Notes: generated by a model not told the origin, from the letters alone. Positions 12,428 through 24,924 are shown, counted from the first letter of the stretch. The stretch is DNA of 64,000 nucleotides from Panax quinquefolius (GCA_020205615.1 CM035167.1:61135436-61199435), one strand, 5' to 3'. Program-made: numbers and translations.

Positions 12428-12877
12428 GTGGAATTCGATATAGGAGATCATGTGTTGTTACGTGTTGCTCCATGGAAAGGAGTTACAAGATTTGGAAAGA
12501 GAGGAAAGCTCAATCCTCGATTCATCGGCCCATTTTTAATCCTTGAACAAGTAGGAACTGTGGCCTATAGACTCGCTTTACCGCCAAGTATGTCTCGTGT
12601 TCATAACATTTTTCACATATATATGTTACGTAAATATGTGGAAGACCCAAACCACATTATTGAGTTGGAACCGGACGAAATAGCGAAAGATTTGACGTAT
12701 GAAGAGGTTCCTGTTCAAATCTTGGATAAGAAGGAACATATTCTATGCACCAAGGTTATACCTCAAGTCAAAGTTTTGTGGAGAAACCACGATGTTGAGG
12801 AAATGACTTGGGAGTTAGAATCTGAAATGAAATCAAGATATCCTTACCTCTTCGACATACCGTGTATCGCACCCTAA
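12428..12877 (+). pseudogene. Integrase C-terminus with chromodomain-like region, gypsy element 1
   Basis: This 149-codon frame starts EFDIGDHVLLRVAPWKGV, the GPY/F-type integrase tail (LNPRFIGPFLILEQVGTVAY), then VHNIFHIYMLRKYV. It ends in a chromodomain-like segment (VQILDKKEHIL..VIPQVKVLWRNHD..MTWELESEMKSRYPYLF). In chromoviruses this end recognises chromatin marks and steers integration to heterochromatin. It is separated by a frame break from the integrase core. This domain itself is intact, and its stop lies only 32 bp before the 3' LTR. Confidence 0.85.
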
Positions 12878-12897
12878 TTTCGAGGGCTAAATTTCAT

Positions 12898-12909
12898 AAG
12901 AAGGGAGAT
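12898..12909 (+). other. Polypurine tract of gypsy element 1
   Basis: AAGAAGGGAGAT sits immediately before the 3' LTR start (TGTAAAAC). The minus-strand family member has the matching AAGAAGGGGAGGT beside its LTR at 49185-49197. It would prime plus-strand DNA synthesis. Confidence 0.8.
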
Positions 12910-15344
12910 TGTAAAACCCCAACTTTTTGAATAAAGATGAATTTTCTATGAATATTATTTTTGAATATTATGGAGTGAAATTGATATAATAGTTATGGGT
13001 AATATTTATAAATTTTGCAAAGTACGCACGTTGTTATATAATATTCGATTGGTCGGGGAATATTCGTTTTAACAGGGAATATTAGTACAATGGCACAATC
13101 ATTGGTGGACCCCACAACAAAATTATTGTCAGATTGAGAAAACAACAAAAATAATTTATGAAAATAACGGCGGAAGTTTTATCGTTAACTGTTGAAACAC
13201 CCAAGTGTTAAAGTAATACATGTACGCGCATTAGTTCAGACAAGAGTACACCAGTATTGATTATTGATGCTTACGTGATAAGTCACTCGCTTTTGTTGGT
13301 ATTATTAATGTAATAATACAAAAAATCTTTTATATAAAATGTAATACTTTTATAAAGTTATTCTATAAATAGAATATATTATATTCTATTATGCATAGTG
13401 TTGCATAAATGTTCTCATATAGTGTTTTGCATAGTAAAATCTTTTTATATAAAATAGAATACTTTTATAAAGCTATCTATTTTATTAGACAATAATTAGA
13501 ATATATTATATTTTATTATGTATAGTGTTTGCATAAGTGCTCAGATAGTGTTTGTATAGTAAAATCTTTTATAAAGTTATTCATTTTATTAGATTATAAA
13601 TAGAATATATTATATTTTATTTAAAAGATTTTGCTTTAAATGTGGATCGTCGATTAAAGTAAATCAATCTGGACCGTTCATGAGTTAGTTACTATGCAAT
13701 TCCATTTTCTATAAATGTAAGCTCATTCCTTCATTATTTTCTTACGAATTCAATTAAACTCTAGAGAGAAAAATTATAGAGAGAAAGAAGAAAAGATTTA
13801 TGCTACTTAACTACTCTTATATTTAGTTCTTTTACTAAGTAAGGGGTGTTATTCTTTCTTATTCATGAAGAGAACTTGTTGTTATTCTATTGCTTATTAT
13901 TCTGCTGAATAACTCAGATACGCTGGTCTACCCTATACTTGGTGACATTCTTCTATTATTCCGCCTTTACTATTCTCATGGAATATCCTATTCAATGCGC
14001 TTTTACGCCGGGACCGGTTCCGTCTTTATTATTATTCTCGTGGAATATCCTCGTCTGCATGCGTTTTTACGTCCGGACTTCATTCCGCCTTATTATTATT
14101 CTATTGAATAACTCGTGTCTCATCATAACCTCGCATGCATGCATGGTGATTTCATTGTTATTCCGCTCTTTATTATTCATTGGAACATCCTATCGATGCA
14201 AATTTCTTTGACTCCGTTCCGTTATTTAATATTCTGCTGAATAACTCGCCTCATGGCGCGAAGTACCGCATGCATGGTGATTTCTTTTGTTATTCCATTC
14301 TTTATTATACTCAAATGGTTAAAGTTTTGACTTCTATACTCCATGAAATTAGTAGAATATCCTTGATATTTGCACTTCATCCAAATCTTTTCATGGAAAT
14401 ATTCTTCCGATCATTCTTGAATTTTACTCTACAAAGCAAAGATCATGTTGACAATTTGGACATTAGTAGTTCTTGGACAAATTAATTCTTGAACTTGTTT
14501 TATTGAATTCTTATATCATTGTCATCATCCTCATGTTTATATTATGTTGAAAGTCATCTGTGGGCTCAGTAGTGCATAGATGGACTTGGTATGATTATGA
14601 CCGTGGATTATTCAAAGTAATCATGACCGTAATGTTACAAATGATGTGGTAAAGTCCTCATTGGCCGTAGTGCATTGATGGACAGCTTGTTGGCATGATC
14701 ATGAGCATTAATGAATACACAAATATTCTTGGCCCGTAGTGCATGGATAATTGTGGTCGTGATACTAAAGAATATCCTCGGTAGTAGTGCGGGGGTGATT
14801 CGATGATGTGGAATATTTATAAAGTCGAGTCTCAAATATAATAAAGATGATGAAAACCTTTTAATCATAAAAGATAGTAGATTTTATTTTCTACATGACT
14901 CTTTTAATGGATTGCTTGTTCACCGCAGCTTAAACTTGATGTCTATTATATTTTATCGCTTTAATATTGTTGGAGACTAATGATAATTTATTCTCGCATT
15001 ATCTTAGTCATAATATTTCTTCGGGCTAGTTGAGCTCACCCTTTCTTTCACTTTTCTCTTGTGAAAATGAGAAAATAGTTGGGACGAGTCGTGGAACGGA
15101 GTGATGGTCCGAGGATAGCATTAGTAGTCCTCACTATTCTGCGTGAAATAGTGTGATAATAATTGTAATGAGGACTCCTTTTGAGTTTGTATAATCTCTA
15201 GTAGATAATATTTGTATTCAAACTCACAGCTTATGTTTTGTCGTATTGTACCTATAGTTGTATTAGTAAATTGTATTTGAATTACGCACCATGTATCCAT
15301 GCACCCAAGATGGGTGATGTATACCTAATTTTGGGGGCGTCACA
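12910..15344 (+). repeat. 3' LTR of gypsy element 1
   Basis: The LTR is 2435 bp, from TGTAAAACCCC to GCGTCACA, and collinear with the 5' LTR. Its TATA box is CTATAAATGT. Differences from the 5' LTR cluster at CTG/CAG words (CTGTTGG against CTCATGG or CTCGTGG, for example). Raw LTR divergence here would overstate the age if these are consensus errors. Confidence 0.9.
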
Positions 15345-16025
15345 CCAAGCACCTTTGTAAAACCCCAACTTTTATAAATAAAGATGAATTTTTCTATAAA
15401 TATTATTTTTGAATATTATGGAATAAATTTGATATAAAGTTATAGTTATGGATAATATTTATAAATTTTGCAAAAGTAAGCAAGTTGTTATAAAATATTC
15501 GTTTGGTCTGGGAATATTCTTTTGTCGTGGGAATATTAAATGCGACTACTCAATCATTAGTGGACCCCATTAACGGAAGTATTGTCGTAGTTAGAAAACG
15601 ACAAAATTATCTTTCTATAAAAATAACGACAGAGGTGTTACCGTTAAAACCGTTGAACTACCCTTAGTAAACGTCAAATGTCGTGTAGTTGTATAGTAGC
15701 ACACGATATTGATTATTGATGCTTACGTGAGAAGTCACTCATTTATGCTCAATTATTGCTACGATAATTGCGTGATCATATCTCTTATATTATTGATTCA
15801 ATTATTGTCACAAGATCATCTCGTATAATATGTTATAGTATTAAATTAATAATTGAGACGACAAGTTATAAATGATTAATAATTGTTGAAAGATTAAATA
15901 TGTGTTGATTAAAATAAAATGATTTGTGGTAATATTTATTCAATCCTTGATGTATATAAAGAGTCCATATGAGAGGCGTTTGTGGTAAGTTTGATTATTT
16001 TATGGGGGGGCATATATGTCATCAT

Positions 16026-16300
16026 CTAAGAGTCTCTTCATCAATAGTAATTACCTTCGTCAATAGTAATTACCTTTGTGAATAGTAATTACCTTTGTCA
16101 ATAGTAATTACCTTTACCGACGCCAAACCACTTGTCGTTTCATATTACAAAAGTCCGAACCACTTGTCGTTTCACATTACTGAGCATCGAACCACTTGTC
16201 TTTTCACATTACAGTGTCCGAACCACTTGTCGTTTCACATTACAAAAGGCCAAACCACTTTTCTTTTCACATCACCGGTCGTCGAGCCACTTGCCTTTTC
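16026..16300 (+). repeat. Two short tandem-repeat modules upstream of the solo LTR TATA box
   Basis: The first module has four copies of a 20-22-bp unit TCAATAGTAATTACCTTTG (16040-16115). The second has about six copies of a 28-32-bp unit CCACTTGTCGTTTCACATTAC (16125-16300). They lie just upstream of TATA, where U3 enhancers of LTRs are usually found, and do not occur in the LTRs of element 1. The ORFs over this stretch are products of the repeat. Confidence 0.85.
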
Positions 16301-16499
16301 ACATGGCGGTGCTTAAGCTAGAAATCTTCTATAAATAGAGGCCTAGTGCTTCATTATTTTCACGAATTCATTCAAGCTATAGAGAGAGAAAGTATAGAGA
16401 GAATAAGAGAAAGAAGAAGAGTATTTTTTTACTACACTATCGCAAAGATTCAATCTCCTACTAAAAGTAAGGGGTGTTATTCTTTCTTATTCATGAAGA

Positions 16500-16840
16500 G
16501 AACTGTTGTTATTCCATTGCTTATTATTACATTGGAATAACTCAGATATGCGGTTTACCCTATACTTGGTGACATTCTTCTATTATTCTGTTGGAACATC
16601 CATGTCATGTGTTTTACACCTGACCGGTTCCGTCTTATTATTATTCATTGGAACATCCCGTCTGCGTGTGTTTCTACGCCGGACCGGGTTCCATTCTTTA
16701 TTATTCATTTGGAATATCCATGTCTCATGCGCTTTTGTGGGACCGGTTCCATTCTTTATTATTACATTGGAATATCACATCAAGCATGCGTTTTACTTGG
16801 GACTGGTTCCGTTATTTATTATTCTGTTGGAATAATCTGC
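16500..16840 (+). repeat. Minisatellite-like block in the solo LTR
   Basis: This is the counterpart of the block at 6560-6960. Units contain TTATTATT..TTGGAATATCC and GCGTTTTAC..GGGACCGGTTCC at a spacing of about 55-65 bp, ending in GCATGCATGGTGATTTCTTT shared by all family LTRs. Confidence 0.75.
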
Positions 16841-17928
16841 ATGTGCGGTCTATCGCATGCATGGTGATTTCTTTTGTTATTCCATTTTTTTTATACTCAG
16901 TTGGTTAAAACTTTGACTTTTATACTCCATGAAATTAGTGGAATATCCATGATATTTGCGCTTCATCCAGTATCCTTTCATGAAAATATTCTTCTAAGTA
17001 TTTTTGAGTTTTACTCTACAAAGCAGTATCATGTTGACAGTTTGGATGTTATTGGTTCCTAGATAAATTAATTCTTGAACTTGTTTTATTGAATTCTTAT
17101 ATCATTTTCATCATCCTCATGTTTATATTATGTTGAAAGTCATCTGTGGCCTGTAGTGCATAGATGGACTTAGTATGATTATGACCAGAGACTATTCGAT
17201 GTGATCATGACCGTAATGTTACAAATGATGTGGTAAAAATCCTCAGTGGCACGTAGTGCATTGATGGACAGTTGTTGGCATGATCATGACCATTAATGAA
17301 TACACAAATATTCTTGGCCCGTAGTGCATGAATAATTGTGGTCGTGATACTAAAGAATATCCTTGGTCGAAAATGCGGGGTGATTCGATGATGTGGAATA
17401 TTTATTAAAGTCGAGTCTCAAATTATATAATGAAGATGAAAAACCTTTACAATCATAAAAGATAGTAGATTTTATTTTCTACTTGACTCTTTTGATGGAT
17501 TCTTGGTTTCATTTGTAGTTAAACTTGATGTTCATTATATTTTATCAGTTTAACACTGTTGTAGGCTAATGATAATTTATTCTGCATTATCTTTGTCATA
17601 ATATTTCTTACTGAGCTAGTTGAGCTCACCCTTTCTTTCACTGTTCTCTTCAGGAAATGAGAATATAGCTGGGACAAGTCGGGGAACGGAGTAATGGTCC
17701 AGAGGATAGCATTAGTAGTCCTCACTATTCTGTGAAATAGTGTGATAATAATTGTAATGAGGACTCCTTTTGAGTTTGTATGATCTCTAGTAGACAATAT
17801 TGTATTCAAACTCACAGTTTATGTCGTATTGTACACGACAGTTATATTAGTAAGTTATATTTAAATTCTGTACCATGTATCTGACTACCCAAGATGGGTG
17901 ATGTATACCTATTTTTGGGGGCGTCATA

Positions 17929-17973
17929 ACCTTTCTTTACACCACCTTTGTCACAGCAAGGTCTTCTTCCCAA
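17929..17973 (-). pseudogene. Captured R2R3-MYB exon 1, 5' part (copy 1)
   Basis: This is the upstream part of the split exon whose remainder is at 5496-5582. On the minus strand it begins at the place of the start codon, but ATG is changed to TTG. It continues through [14 protein letters not shown], where the gypsy insertions interrupt it. Without the start codon and with 12.3 kb of retrotransposon inside it, the fragment is dead in this copy. Confidence 0.85.
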
Positions 17974-18044
17974 CTTCTAATTCCTCATATAAATAAGGGA
18001 TTACTTTATCCCATGACTGTACTAATCCCTCATAAACATATCAG

Positions 18045-18097
18045 TTTTAATCCCTTGATAATGGCTTGCATTTCTTACGCTAAAGACTTCAACCAAT
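18045..18097 (-). pseudogene. Captured formin FH2 exon, second piece (copy 1)
   Basis: This corresponds to 35452-35505 in copy 2 (minus strand, after acceptor TTGCAG), encoding the IQLKSLAEEMQAI segment. One base is lost here at a CTG, which breaks the frame. Confidence 0.75.
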
Positions 18098-18176
18098 CTG
18101 CAAGGAAGACCCTTAAGCAGCCATTTTCTAGCAACAATGTTTGATATTGGTAGTGAGAAGTGAATAGAATGCCAAC

Positions 18177-18248
18177 CTTTGATGCAGGTTCGAGACTAAC
18201 AAGATCCTCATGGAAGTCTAATAGAGCTGGCAACTTAGATGAAAGAAC
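18177..18248 (-). pseudogene. Captured formin FH2 exon, first piece (copy 1)
   Basis: This 72-bp exon lies between a TTGTCAG acceptor and AAAG/GTTGGC donor and reads VLSSKLPALLDFHEDLVSLE, matching the FH2 region of plant class II formins. It has three substitutions against the copy at 35585-35656. Formins nucleate actin filaments; only a small part of the FH2 domain is present, so this is a captured fragment. Confidence 0.82.
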
Positions 18249-20553
18249 CTGACAACAAAAAGTTATGAGATGAAATATTAACTCATAATTATAACAAGAT
18301 TCCAACACCACCAATATTAGGGGAAAAGGATGACCAGAATAACATGTAGTAAAGAGAAACAATGGCTTGTTATCATGTCGGAAAATTCTTTTGTTTACTT
18401 CATTACCAATAAATCCAATGTAAATACGTGAATAATCAATCGGCATATGACAATGAGAAGGCCATTACAATGACAATGCAATATCATTGAAAGCAAAACC
18501 CCATCATCTTATAAACATAATTAGATACAAATCTTGCCTTTTAATAAAGTATAATTCTTAGAAATTAGGAAACATCTCTTATTAAGAGGAAGTGCAAAAA
18601 TTGACAAAAATAGAGCGAGGTGGTTGTTGATTGCCGGGATGATTACAGAAACGCTAAGAATAGACAAAAGGCTAAAATTTTAAAAGTGCCCTAACAAGAA
18701 AAGAGGGGGAGGGGGAGGATTAACGGAGCCTGTGTGCTGCAAGGAAGATTTTTTGCACAATAATGAAGACAACAAAGCTAAGAAAATGGCTCTAATAAAA
18801 CAAGTTTTTGCCTTTCCTATGAATTGAGATATATCGGACAATCAGAGAACACAAAATTAGATTCTTTGAGCATAAATCAATTAGATAATAAAGAACAAAA
18901 GAATTAACAAGACATTATAGAAGAGAGAAACAAAATTACATTTTGAATCAGCCGCAAACCCTAAATGAAAATTTTCAAATAATCAAAACTCTACAATAAT
19001 CAAATACTACATATTATCAAGTAAAGTATTACCTTAATCCAAAATTTGGTGTAGAGCCAAGCGAAATCGTAAGCTTGATATCGAAATAACGGATCCGGCA
19101 AATTCATACAGTGCAACTTCGATAGAAGATCAAAGAGCAAATGACTATTTCCATTTACAAGACTAAAATCGCAAAATTAGACCCAAAGGTTTCCACTACC
19201 CAACCCTTAATTGTCTCCAGCTCCATGGTGGTTTTGTCTTCTTCATCGGCGGTGTCCTTGTCGTAAACTTCTCTCAATCGGTTGGTTTATGCGATAGAGA
19301 CGGTTGCAGCAAGCGTGTGGTCCGAATCGAACCTAAGTGCTCGCAAAGGCGTCTTGAAGAGGGTCGAAAGGTGGAGAAAGGAAATCGTGAGGGAGAAGTT
19401 TCAGATCTCGCCTGGAGACTAGGAGCCCTAGCATAAGAGTGATACTTATTATTTAAGTTTTCACTTCAGCGTCATTTTTTAAACCTCCGTGTTTTACTCG
19501 AATGATAACGTTTTTTAAAAAAAACGTTATCTAACTAACACCAAAAAATGCCCTTTTAAAAAGATAACGTTTTTGCATATGTATCTATAACGTTTTTTTT
19601 TTAAATCGTTGTAAAAAAAATACCACAACGTTTTTATAAAAAACGTTGTGGTTTAAGTGTTGTCTATTTACTATTTTGTAGTAGCGATTCTATGTGTTTT
19701 CTAGGTGAGATAAAGGCATTAGCGTGAAGTCCTTATACCAGAATACAACACAAAAATAAAAACTTAGCCTAAACATCAAACATCAGCAAGATCCATGGCC
19801 TGCAAACACGTTGTCAGAGGTTACTGGAATTCTGGGCTGCCCAGAATTTATTTTCCGTGAACGGTCAACCTACTTTGACCAATCATATCATGATTTCTAG
19901 ACCATGATTCCAATTTCAGAATAAAGACCACATAACATACTACAAGGTTGAATATTTAAAACACTAAACATGTTAACATACACCGATGTATGAAGCCTGA
20001 CATTTTCTTGTCAGACCACATTTAAAAATATTTCCAAATTTTTTTAAAACATGATTTCGAGCACTTTGATGTTATGGATTCACTATATAGCAACCCAGAT
20101 CATCAAGTGACATCCTTATACACTACTTTAAACAACAAACAACAAAATCTAACATCAAATCATAAGATTTTTATAAAGCTAAGGTTTATACCTTTATGCT
20201 CAAATCCTTTGATTCTGACCTCCGATCATGCTCTTGATGATCAAGAGACTTGTTTAGAGACTGAAATACTTTGTATTTTCGGAGGTTGGGAGAGAGAGAG
20301 TTGTTAGGAGCTTGGGTGAAAAATGACCAACTTTTTATGACTTTCTCTCTCTAGTTCTATAATATATCTATTGGTGAAATGAATTCAGCTGATAAGGTGG
20401 CTGAATGCTGTGAATTAAGTCACATAGGGTGGTTAGAGTTGGTGAACAACTCTCAATTTGCCATGATATGCAAGCTAAGTCACAATAATGCAAAAAGTGT
20501 ATTATAGTCATTTCGCATTTAATTTTAATGGCATTTTGGATATTGGCCAAACT

Positions 20554-21260
20554 CTTAGGGTTTAGGGTTTAGGTTAGGGTTTAGGGTTTAGACCATTTAG
20601 GGTTTAGGGTTTGGATCATTTAGGGTTTATAATTTAATTTTCTAGAATTTCCAATTTTAGATTTTCAAAAATAGAAAAAATAATATTTTTAAATTATAAT
20701 TAGAATTTTCTAATTATATTAAAATTAATTAATCATTACTTAAATCTTGCTAATTAGGATTAATATATCATAATTAAAATTAATAATTTAGCAATTAGGG
20801 TCAAAATCACGAATTAGGGTTTACAACCCAAAAATTAGGGTTTCTAATATAAAAATAATTTTCTAATTTAGAAATTAGATTTCGTAATTAGAATAGGGTT
20901 TTTTCTAATTACTAATAACTTGAAAATTAGGATTAATATTTCCTAATTAACATTAAAAATATTAAATTAACACTTAGGTTTTCCCTAATTATAAAATTAG
21001 GGTTTCAAATCCAAAAATTATTGTTTTATAAATTCAAAATTAGGGTTTGCTAATTAATTAAGCTTTACCCTAATTATTATTATAATTATTTACACTTATG
21101 CCATTAAGTTCCCAATTTAGGGTTTTATACACCGAATTAGGGTTTCGGATTCCCGAAACTGAAATTAGGGTTTTCAGAGCCGATTTTAGGGTTTCTTGTT
21201 AATCGTTAGGGTTTTCTAACCCAACGTCAACGTTTTTAATATATAAATTAGGGTTTGTTA
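20554..21260 (+). repeat. Telobox-rich segment of element T (copy 1)
   Basis: A short run of TTTAGGG-like heptamers (about 20554-20625) is followed by some fifteen more scattered TTAGGGTTT or ATTAGGGTTT words. The motif matches the plant telomere repeat and the telobox, but the array is degenerate and lies inside the LTR-like element. The same segment recurs at 37957-38660. Confidence 0.85.
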
Positions 21261-21507
21261 CAAATATCGTTTATCTGGTCAACCCTTGACCCTTAACCAC
21301 ATACTGTACATATATACACAGAACATACTCACGTATTCCCATAATCCTGAATAATTCACCTAAATCATTCATAGAATTTTGAAATCCTCAAAATTCTATC
21401 TTAAAAATATAAAACGCACACACTTATTTTATGTCTAGGTTCTAATTTTGGACCTTAAATCAATTAATAAAAATTTTAAAAATATTCAAAATTCTCGGAT
21501 TGTCACG

Positions 21508-21973
21508 GGAACTAGAGGAGTCCCAAGTCACTGGCGGCTCAAGAGTTCTTAGTGAATCAAGTCCCAAGGTCATTGGCTCAAGGAATTTTAGTGATTCAGG
21601 ATGCTGCCCTTCCTTAGTGGAAATACTACTAGTTGAAAGCAGAAGAGTGGATTAGGAGCTTGAGTCTCTGAACCACTTAAAACCTCTTGTGTCTTTTACA
21701 TTATATCATTTACAATATGTTCTATAACTGCTATAACTATTATGTATGTTTTAACTGCTTACAACCAAACTAACTCTACGAACAATGTATGTATGATTAC
21801 GAATATATCAATGAAGGGGATCTTTTACTTATTCCGTTGTGCTTGAAAAGATTCTTGTGTTTGTCATATGTTAAATTATGAGCAATACAAAGTAAACCAG
21901 AAAAGTACTTGAAATAAAAAGGATCTATTCAACCCCCCCTTTCTAAATCTATTGTGCCTACTGGGAACTAACA
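21508..21973 (+). mobile_element. R retrotransposon, LTR1 right end
   Basis: After the T insertion LTR1 resumes at GGAACTAGAGGAG and ends CTGGGAACTAACA, followed directly by the PBS. A C-homopolymer near 21935 has about eight bases here, about 15 in LTR2 and 12 in LTR3. CTG-rich words such as GGCTGCTGGCC are scrambled relative to LTR3. Confidence 0.85.
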
Positions 21974-21975
21974 AT

Positions 21976-21987
21976 TGGTATCAAAGC
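21976..21987 (+). other. Primer-binding site of R, unit 1
   Basis: TGGTATCAAAGC, complementary to the 3' end of plant initiator Met tRNA apart from one base, lies two bases after the LTR1 end. The same site recurs at 39381-39392. Confidence 0.85.
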
Positions 21988-24924
21988 AGGTTCTCATGCT
22001 ATATTCAAAAGTTAATCACTTTGAGTCTGATCCCAGGCACATACATTGTTCTAAACTTAGTTTAGTAGTAAGTAACTTGTTATATGCAGATGAGCTCACA
22101 CGTTGGAAATACTGTGTATAGGTAAATGTATATACACACAAGTCGCCAGATTGGTCCATGTTCTCGATTGCTACACCAACAAGACCAATCCTTGCCTGTA
22201 GTCAATCTTGTAGTTTGAAGATCAGACGAGAGAGCTCAAGAGACATCAATGACAAAGAGTCAAGCATCCACCAGTCTGAAAGATGAAGAGTCTATACATG
22301 CTAAGAAATGCTTATCAAGAAAAGAAAGAAGATCTTCTCAAACTTATGTCTGGCCAACCAGCAGCTGGGTACAAGCTTTTTAAACTAAAGGATGTCAAAG
22401 ATTTTAATGCAGAGATTCTCTTGGCCTACGTCTTCAAGACCACGACTGATTGATTAAAGGCCAACACGGGCAATAAGCTGTCAGGAAAAAAAGTGAAGCT
22501 ATGCACATCAATGCCTAAACTGAGTATATCTAAGATAAATGACCAATTAAGAGACCGACAAAGAAAAGGTACAGCCCTCACTATTACATGTGTTCATCAC
22601 AAAAGCACCCTCTTATGAACCATAACAGTATTTTTTCAAGAAGTCATAATCTACCTAAAAAGGTGAAGAGAGAAAGTACCCTAAGGATGGAAACTCAAAT
22701 GTCTATAAACTTTCTCTCCATCCAAGTTTTAGGTTGAAGATGACATCTTGAAGGAAATCTGAAATGGGTCATAAGAGCATCACAGGTCAAATGAATTTTC
22801 TGTGAAGTAATCTTTGTTGGTGGGTTAGTATGTATGCACAAATCCTTGTTCTAAGTGTTTGATAACACAAAGAGTATGATCAGTTCTACAAGAATATCTT
22901 GATGATGTGTAGAAACTGATCACCTCCATGAATCAACTAAATACTCTTAAATCGTAGAGTTGACTCTCACTCTATGAACACTTAAACATTGTGAACATAA
23001 CCCAGCAAATGATGAAACCATCAAAGATAAAGTGTGTGTTATTAAATGTCAAATCTTACACACACACTCACCTTCATGCATATCAAAGTGTATTATCTAA
23101 AACTAGTCTTATGCATGAATATGATGTTGGTGATAAATGTGATGATTATCCAAATAAGAGGAACAGGGGTTTAGAAAACTAACCTAGCAGGACCCATTTA
23201 ATTATGGGTACCAAAAATAGAAATATATTTAAACCTGCAGGTACTTGGTCAGTCTAACCACACTAAGGAATACTGAAGAAGAAGACTTCAGTCAAGAAGA
23301 CTCAACCAGCAGAAGGCTAAGGACTATACAGAGATGATCCTGATAAAGTTCCTATTTTTACAAGCCTGTCCTTGAAGACCCTCTGAGCTAACCAGAATGG
23401 AGCTCACATGGTTGCTAATCTGTGTATGGAAGCAGGCCAGTTAACTAAAGGATCCTATGTGCTCAAGAGCAAGCAAAGAATACTATATGAGAAGAATCCT
23501 CAAAGGAGCTCACAACAAAGGATCATTGAGCTTAAGTCAAGAGGAGTTCATTACAAAAGCAGAACCTCACAAACACAAGACTGTAAATGAAGACTATGAT
23601 CGTAGTGTAGTCAAAAGATCGTAGAGTGATCAGTCTTGAAAATATCCATGTCTACGATACAAGAAGATTTGTGCGATAATGATGATTCCAGTCAGAAAGA
23701 GATATTCAGGGCTGCCTCCAAATGAGTCTAAAGCAAAGGGAATCACATTCATCCGGGAAGACAGCTTCAACCATAGGGAGCAGTGATCTGTTGAGAAACA
23801 ACAACACTAAGTTATACTGTGAGGAAATATACCAGCTACAAAGTCCTAAAACTTTGTGGCTGATGAACCAAATGAAGATCCATAGTCAATAGGAACATCT
23901 CAAAACATACTACTGATAACCTTTCAGCCACCCAACCCAACATCGTGAAGTGCCTACGATCAAACATGTGATCGTAGTGTAAGAACAGGAGGATACCACT
24001 ATCTCAGCAAGCAATTGTCTAAAGTTGGTAGAGGATCTCCCCACCAGAAAAGGTCTCATGAGATGTCATTACAAATCACTTCTATTGCATTTCATCTGGA
24101 AAGCGCCTCAGGGACAAACCTGGCCCTTAGCTCACTCTAAGAGGTTGTCCCTTCCTGAGCTACCTTGTCCCAGAAGAATTGCTTGATCAAATTCATCTCA
24201 AGGACCAAGTCAGACAATGATCGTAGAGTCGAGGTTGAAGAGAACTCCACGATCGCAGTGCAACCTCAATGATCGTAGCGTCGAGGTTGAAGAGAACTCC
24301 ACTATAGCAGTGCAACCTCAACGATCGTAGAAGACAACTCGACGATCGTAGTTCTACTAAAGGGTACTCCAATTCACAAGGAGCTTAAAAATGAGACAAT
24401 TGCTCAACCATTCAAAAGGAGGAGATAATTTTGAATACATCAGTGATTTAGCTATGTTGCATCAAGGTGAGGATACAAGACAAAGCCATCCACTGCAACA
24501 TCTCTCAAAAGTAGATCGTTGAGTTAACAAAGAAAAACGTAGAGTCCACAGTTGCCTTACTATGCTACTCTACGAATCAAAAGGTCAGCGGTCAAAGCCA
24601 CGTTGTTTAAACGACTACTCTCCTAAAAGGAAATATCTAACTGAAAAGTTTTGGGGAGTTACAGCTCATTACTGGGCATCGTGCAACTAATGGTCGGTTG
24701 ACACATCACTAGTTATGCAGAGTTAGAAGGAACTGTCATAAAGACAAGTTCAAATCTGCAGACAATTATCAAAAGCTATCGAACCTTTCACCCTCCCATT
24801 TTCAAACCCTAAAATCCTCTCAAGAGCCAAAATAGGTTAACACCCCAAAGCTTTATCAAATCATAATCAGCTATCTCTTATAAACCTCTCCGAATCAAAA
24901 ACCCACATTCTTCGAACTGATCAA
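21988..24924 (+). other. R internal region, non-coding part (unit 1)
   Basis: These 2.9 kb between PBS and accessory ORF are about 90% or more alike in the two units. They hold only short, stop-ridden frames (for example 22991-23182 and 23408-23590, both mirrored in unit 2). I find no protease, integrase, RT or RNase H motif, so pol is missing or decayed beyond recognition. ATCGTAG-type words are frequent from 23600 to 24370. Confidence 0.6.

Larger units (their letters stand above)
5583..15344 (+). mobile_element. Gypsy element 1: full-length, degraded chromovirus-type LTR retrotransposon
   Basis: The element has two LTRs (5583-8064 and 12910-15344, both TGTAAAACCCC..CACA) and a CCAAG target duplication at 5578-5582 and 15345-15349. 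Between them lie PBS, gag, protease, RT, RNase H, integrase and a C-terminal chromodomain-like region, followed by a PPT. The order PR-RT-RH-INT marks Ty3/gypsy. The C-terminal KVIPQVKVLWRNHD..MTWELE region and the 2.4-2.5-kb LTRs suggest the Tekay/Del chromovirus clade (family inference). It inserted into MYB exon 1 of the CACTA element. Frameshifts and stops occur in every coding domain. Confidence 0.92.
15356..17928 (+). mobile_element. Solo LTR of the same gypsy family
   Basis: A single LTR (2573 bp, TGTAAAACCCC..GCGTCATA) is flanked by its own target duplication ACCTT (15351-15355 and 17929-17933) and has no internal region. It is the product of recombination between two LTRs of a formerly complete element. 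Its target site lies one base from that of gypsy element 1 (CCAAG-A-ACCTT in the empty copy at about 35332). The middle differs from the element 1 LTRs and resembles that of gypsy 3 (TATTATTGATTCAATTATTG). It has a TATA box at 16329-16338. Confidence 0.9.
3307..19686 (-). mobile_element. CACTA DNA transposon, copy 1 (interrupted by gypsy insertions)
   Basis: Terminal inverted repeats start CACTACTACAAAAC at 3307 and end TTTTGTAGTAGCG at 19686 (one change from the perfect end in copy 2). The 3-bp target duplication is ATT (3304-3306 and 19687-19689). Both subterminal regions hold many copies of ACAACGTTTTT and its complement, as expected of transposase-binding repeats in CACTA (En/Spm) elements. 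There is no transposase ORF, so it is non-autonomous. The interior carries fragments of four host genes, all on the minus strand. A 12.3-kb block of gypsy DNA (5583-17928) splits it. A 39-bp subterminal stretch of copy 2 is missing on the left. Confidence 0.9.
1159..21507 (+). mobile_element. Element T, copy 1: solo-LTR-like element, with nested CACTA and gypsy insertions
   Basis: The insert begins TGTGAGGGCC and ends TTGTCAC(G/A), giving TG..CA termini (the last A is G here). It is flanked by a GGAAC target duplication (1154-1158 and 21508-21512). The empty site is visible in LTR3 near 48180. Without its nested insertions it is about 4.1 kb, AT-rich and without coding capacity, and no PBS, PPT or internal region is visible. 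It is therefore best read as a solo LTR of a large retrotransposon; a non-coding LARD-like element is the alternative. Relative to copy 2 it lacks about 80 bp at about 1411 (compare 31041-31120). The right end (20550-21260) is rich in TTAGGGTTT. Confidence 0.8.

Noticed and set aside
18075..18446. 123-residue minus-strand ORF as a protein gene
   Set aside because: It reads through introns on both sides of a formin exon; only the VLSSKLPALLDFHEDL part is coding in origin.
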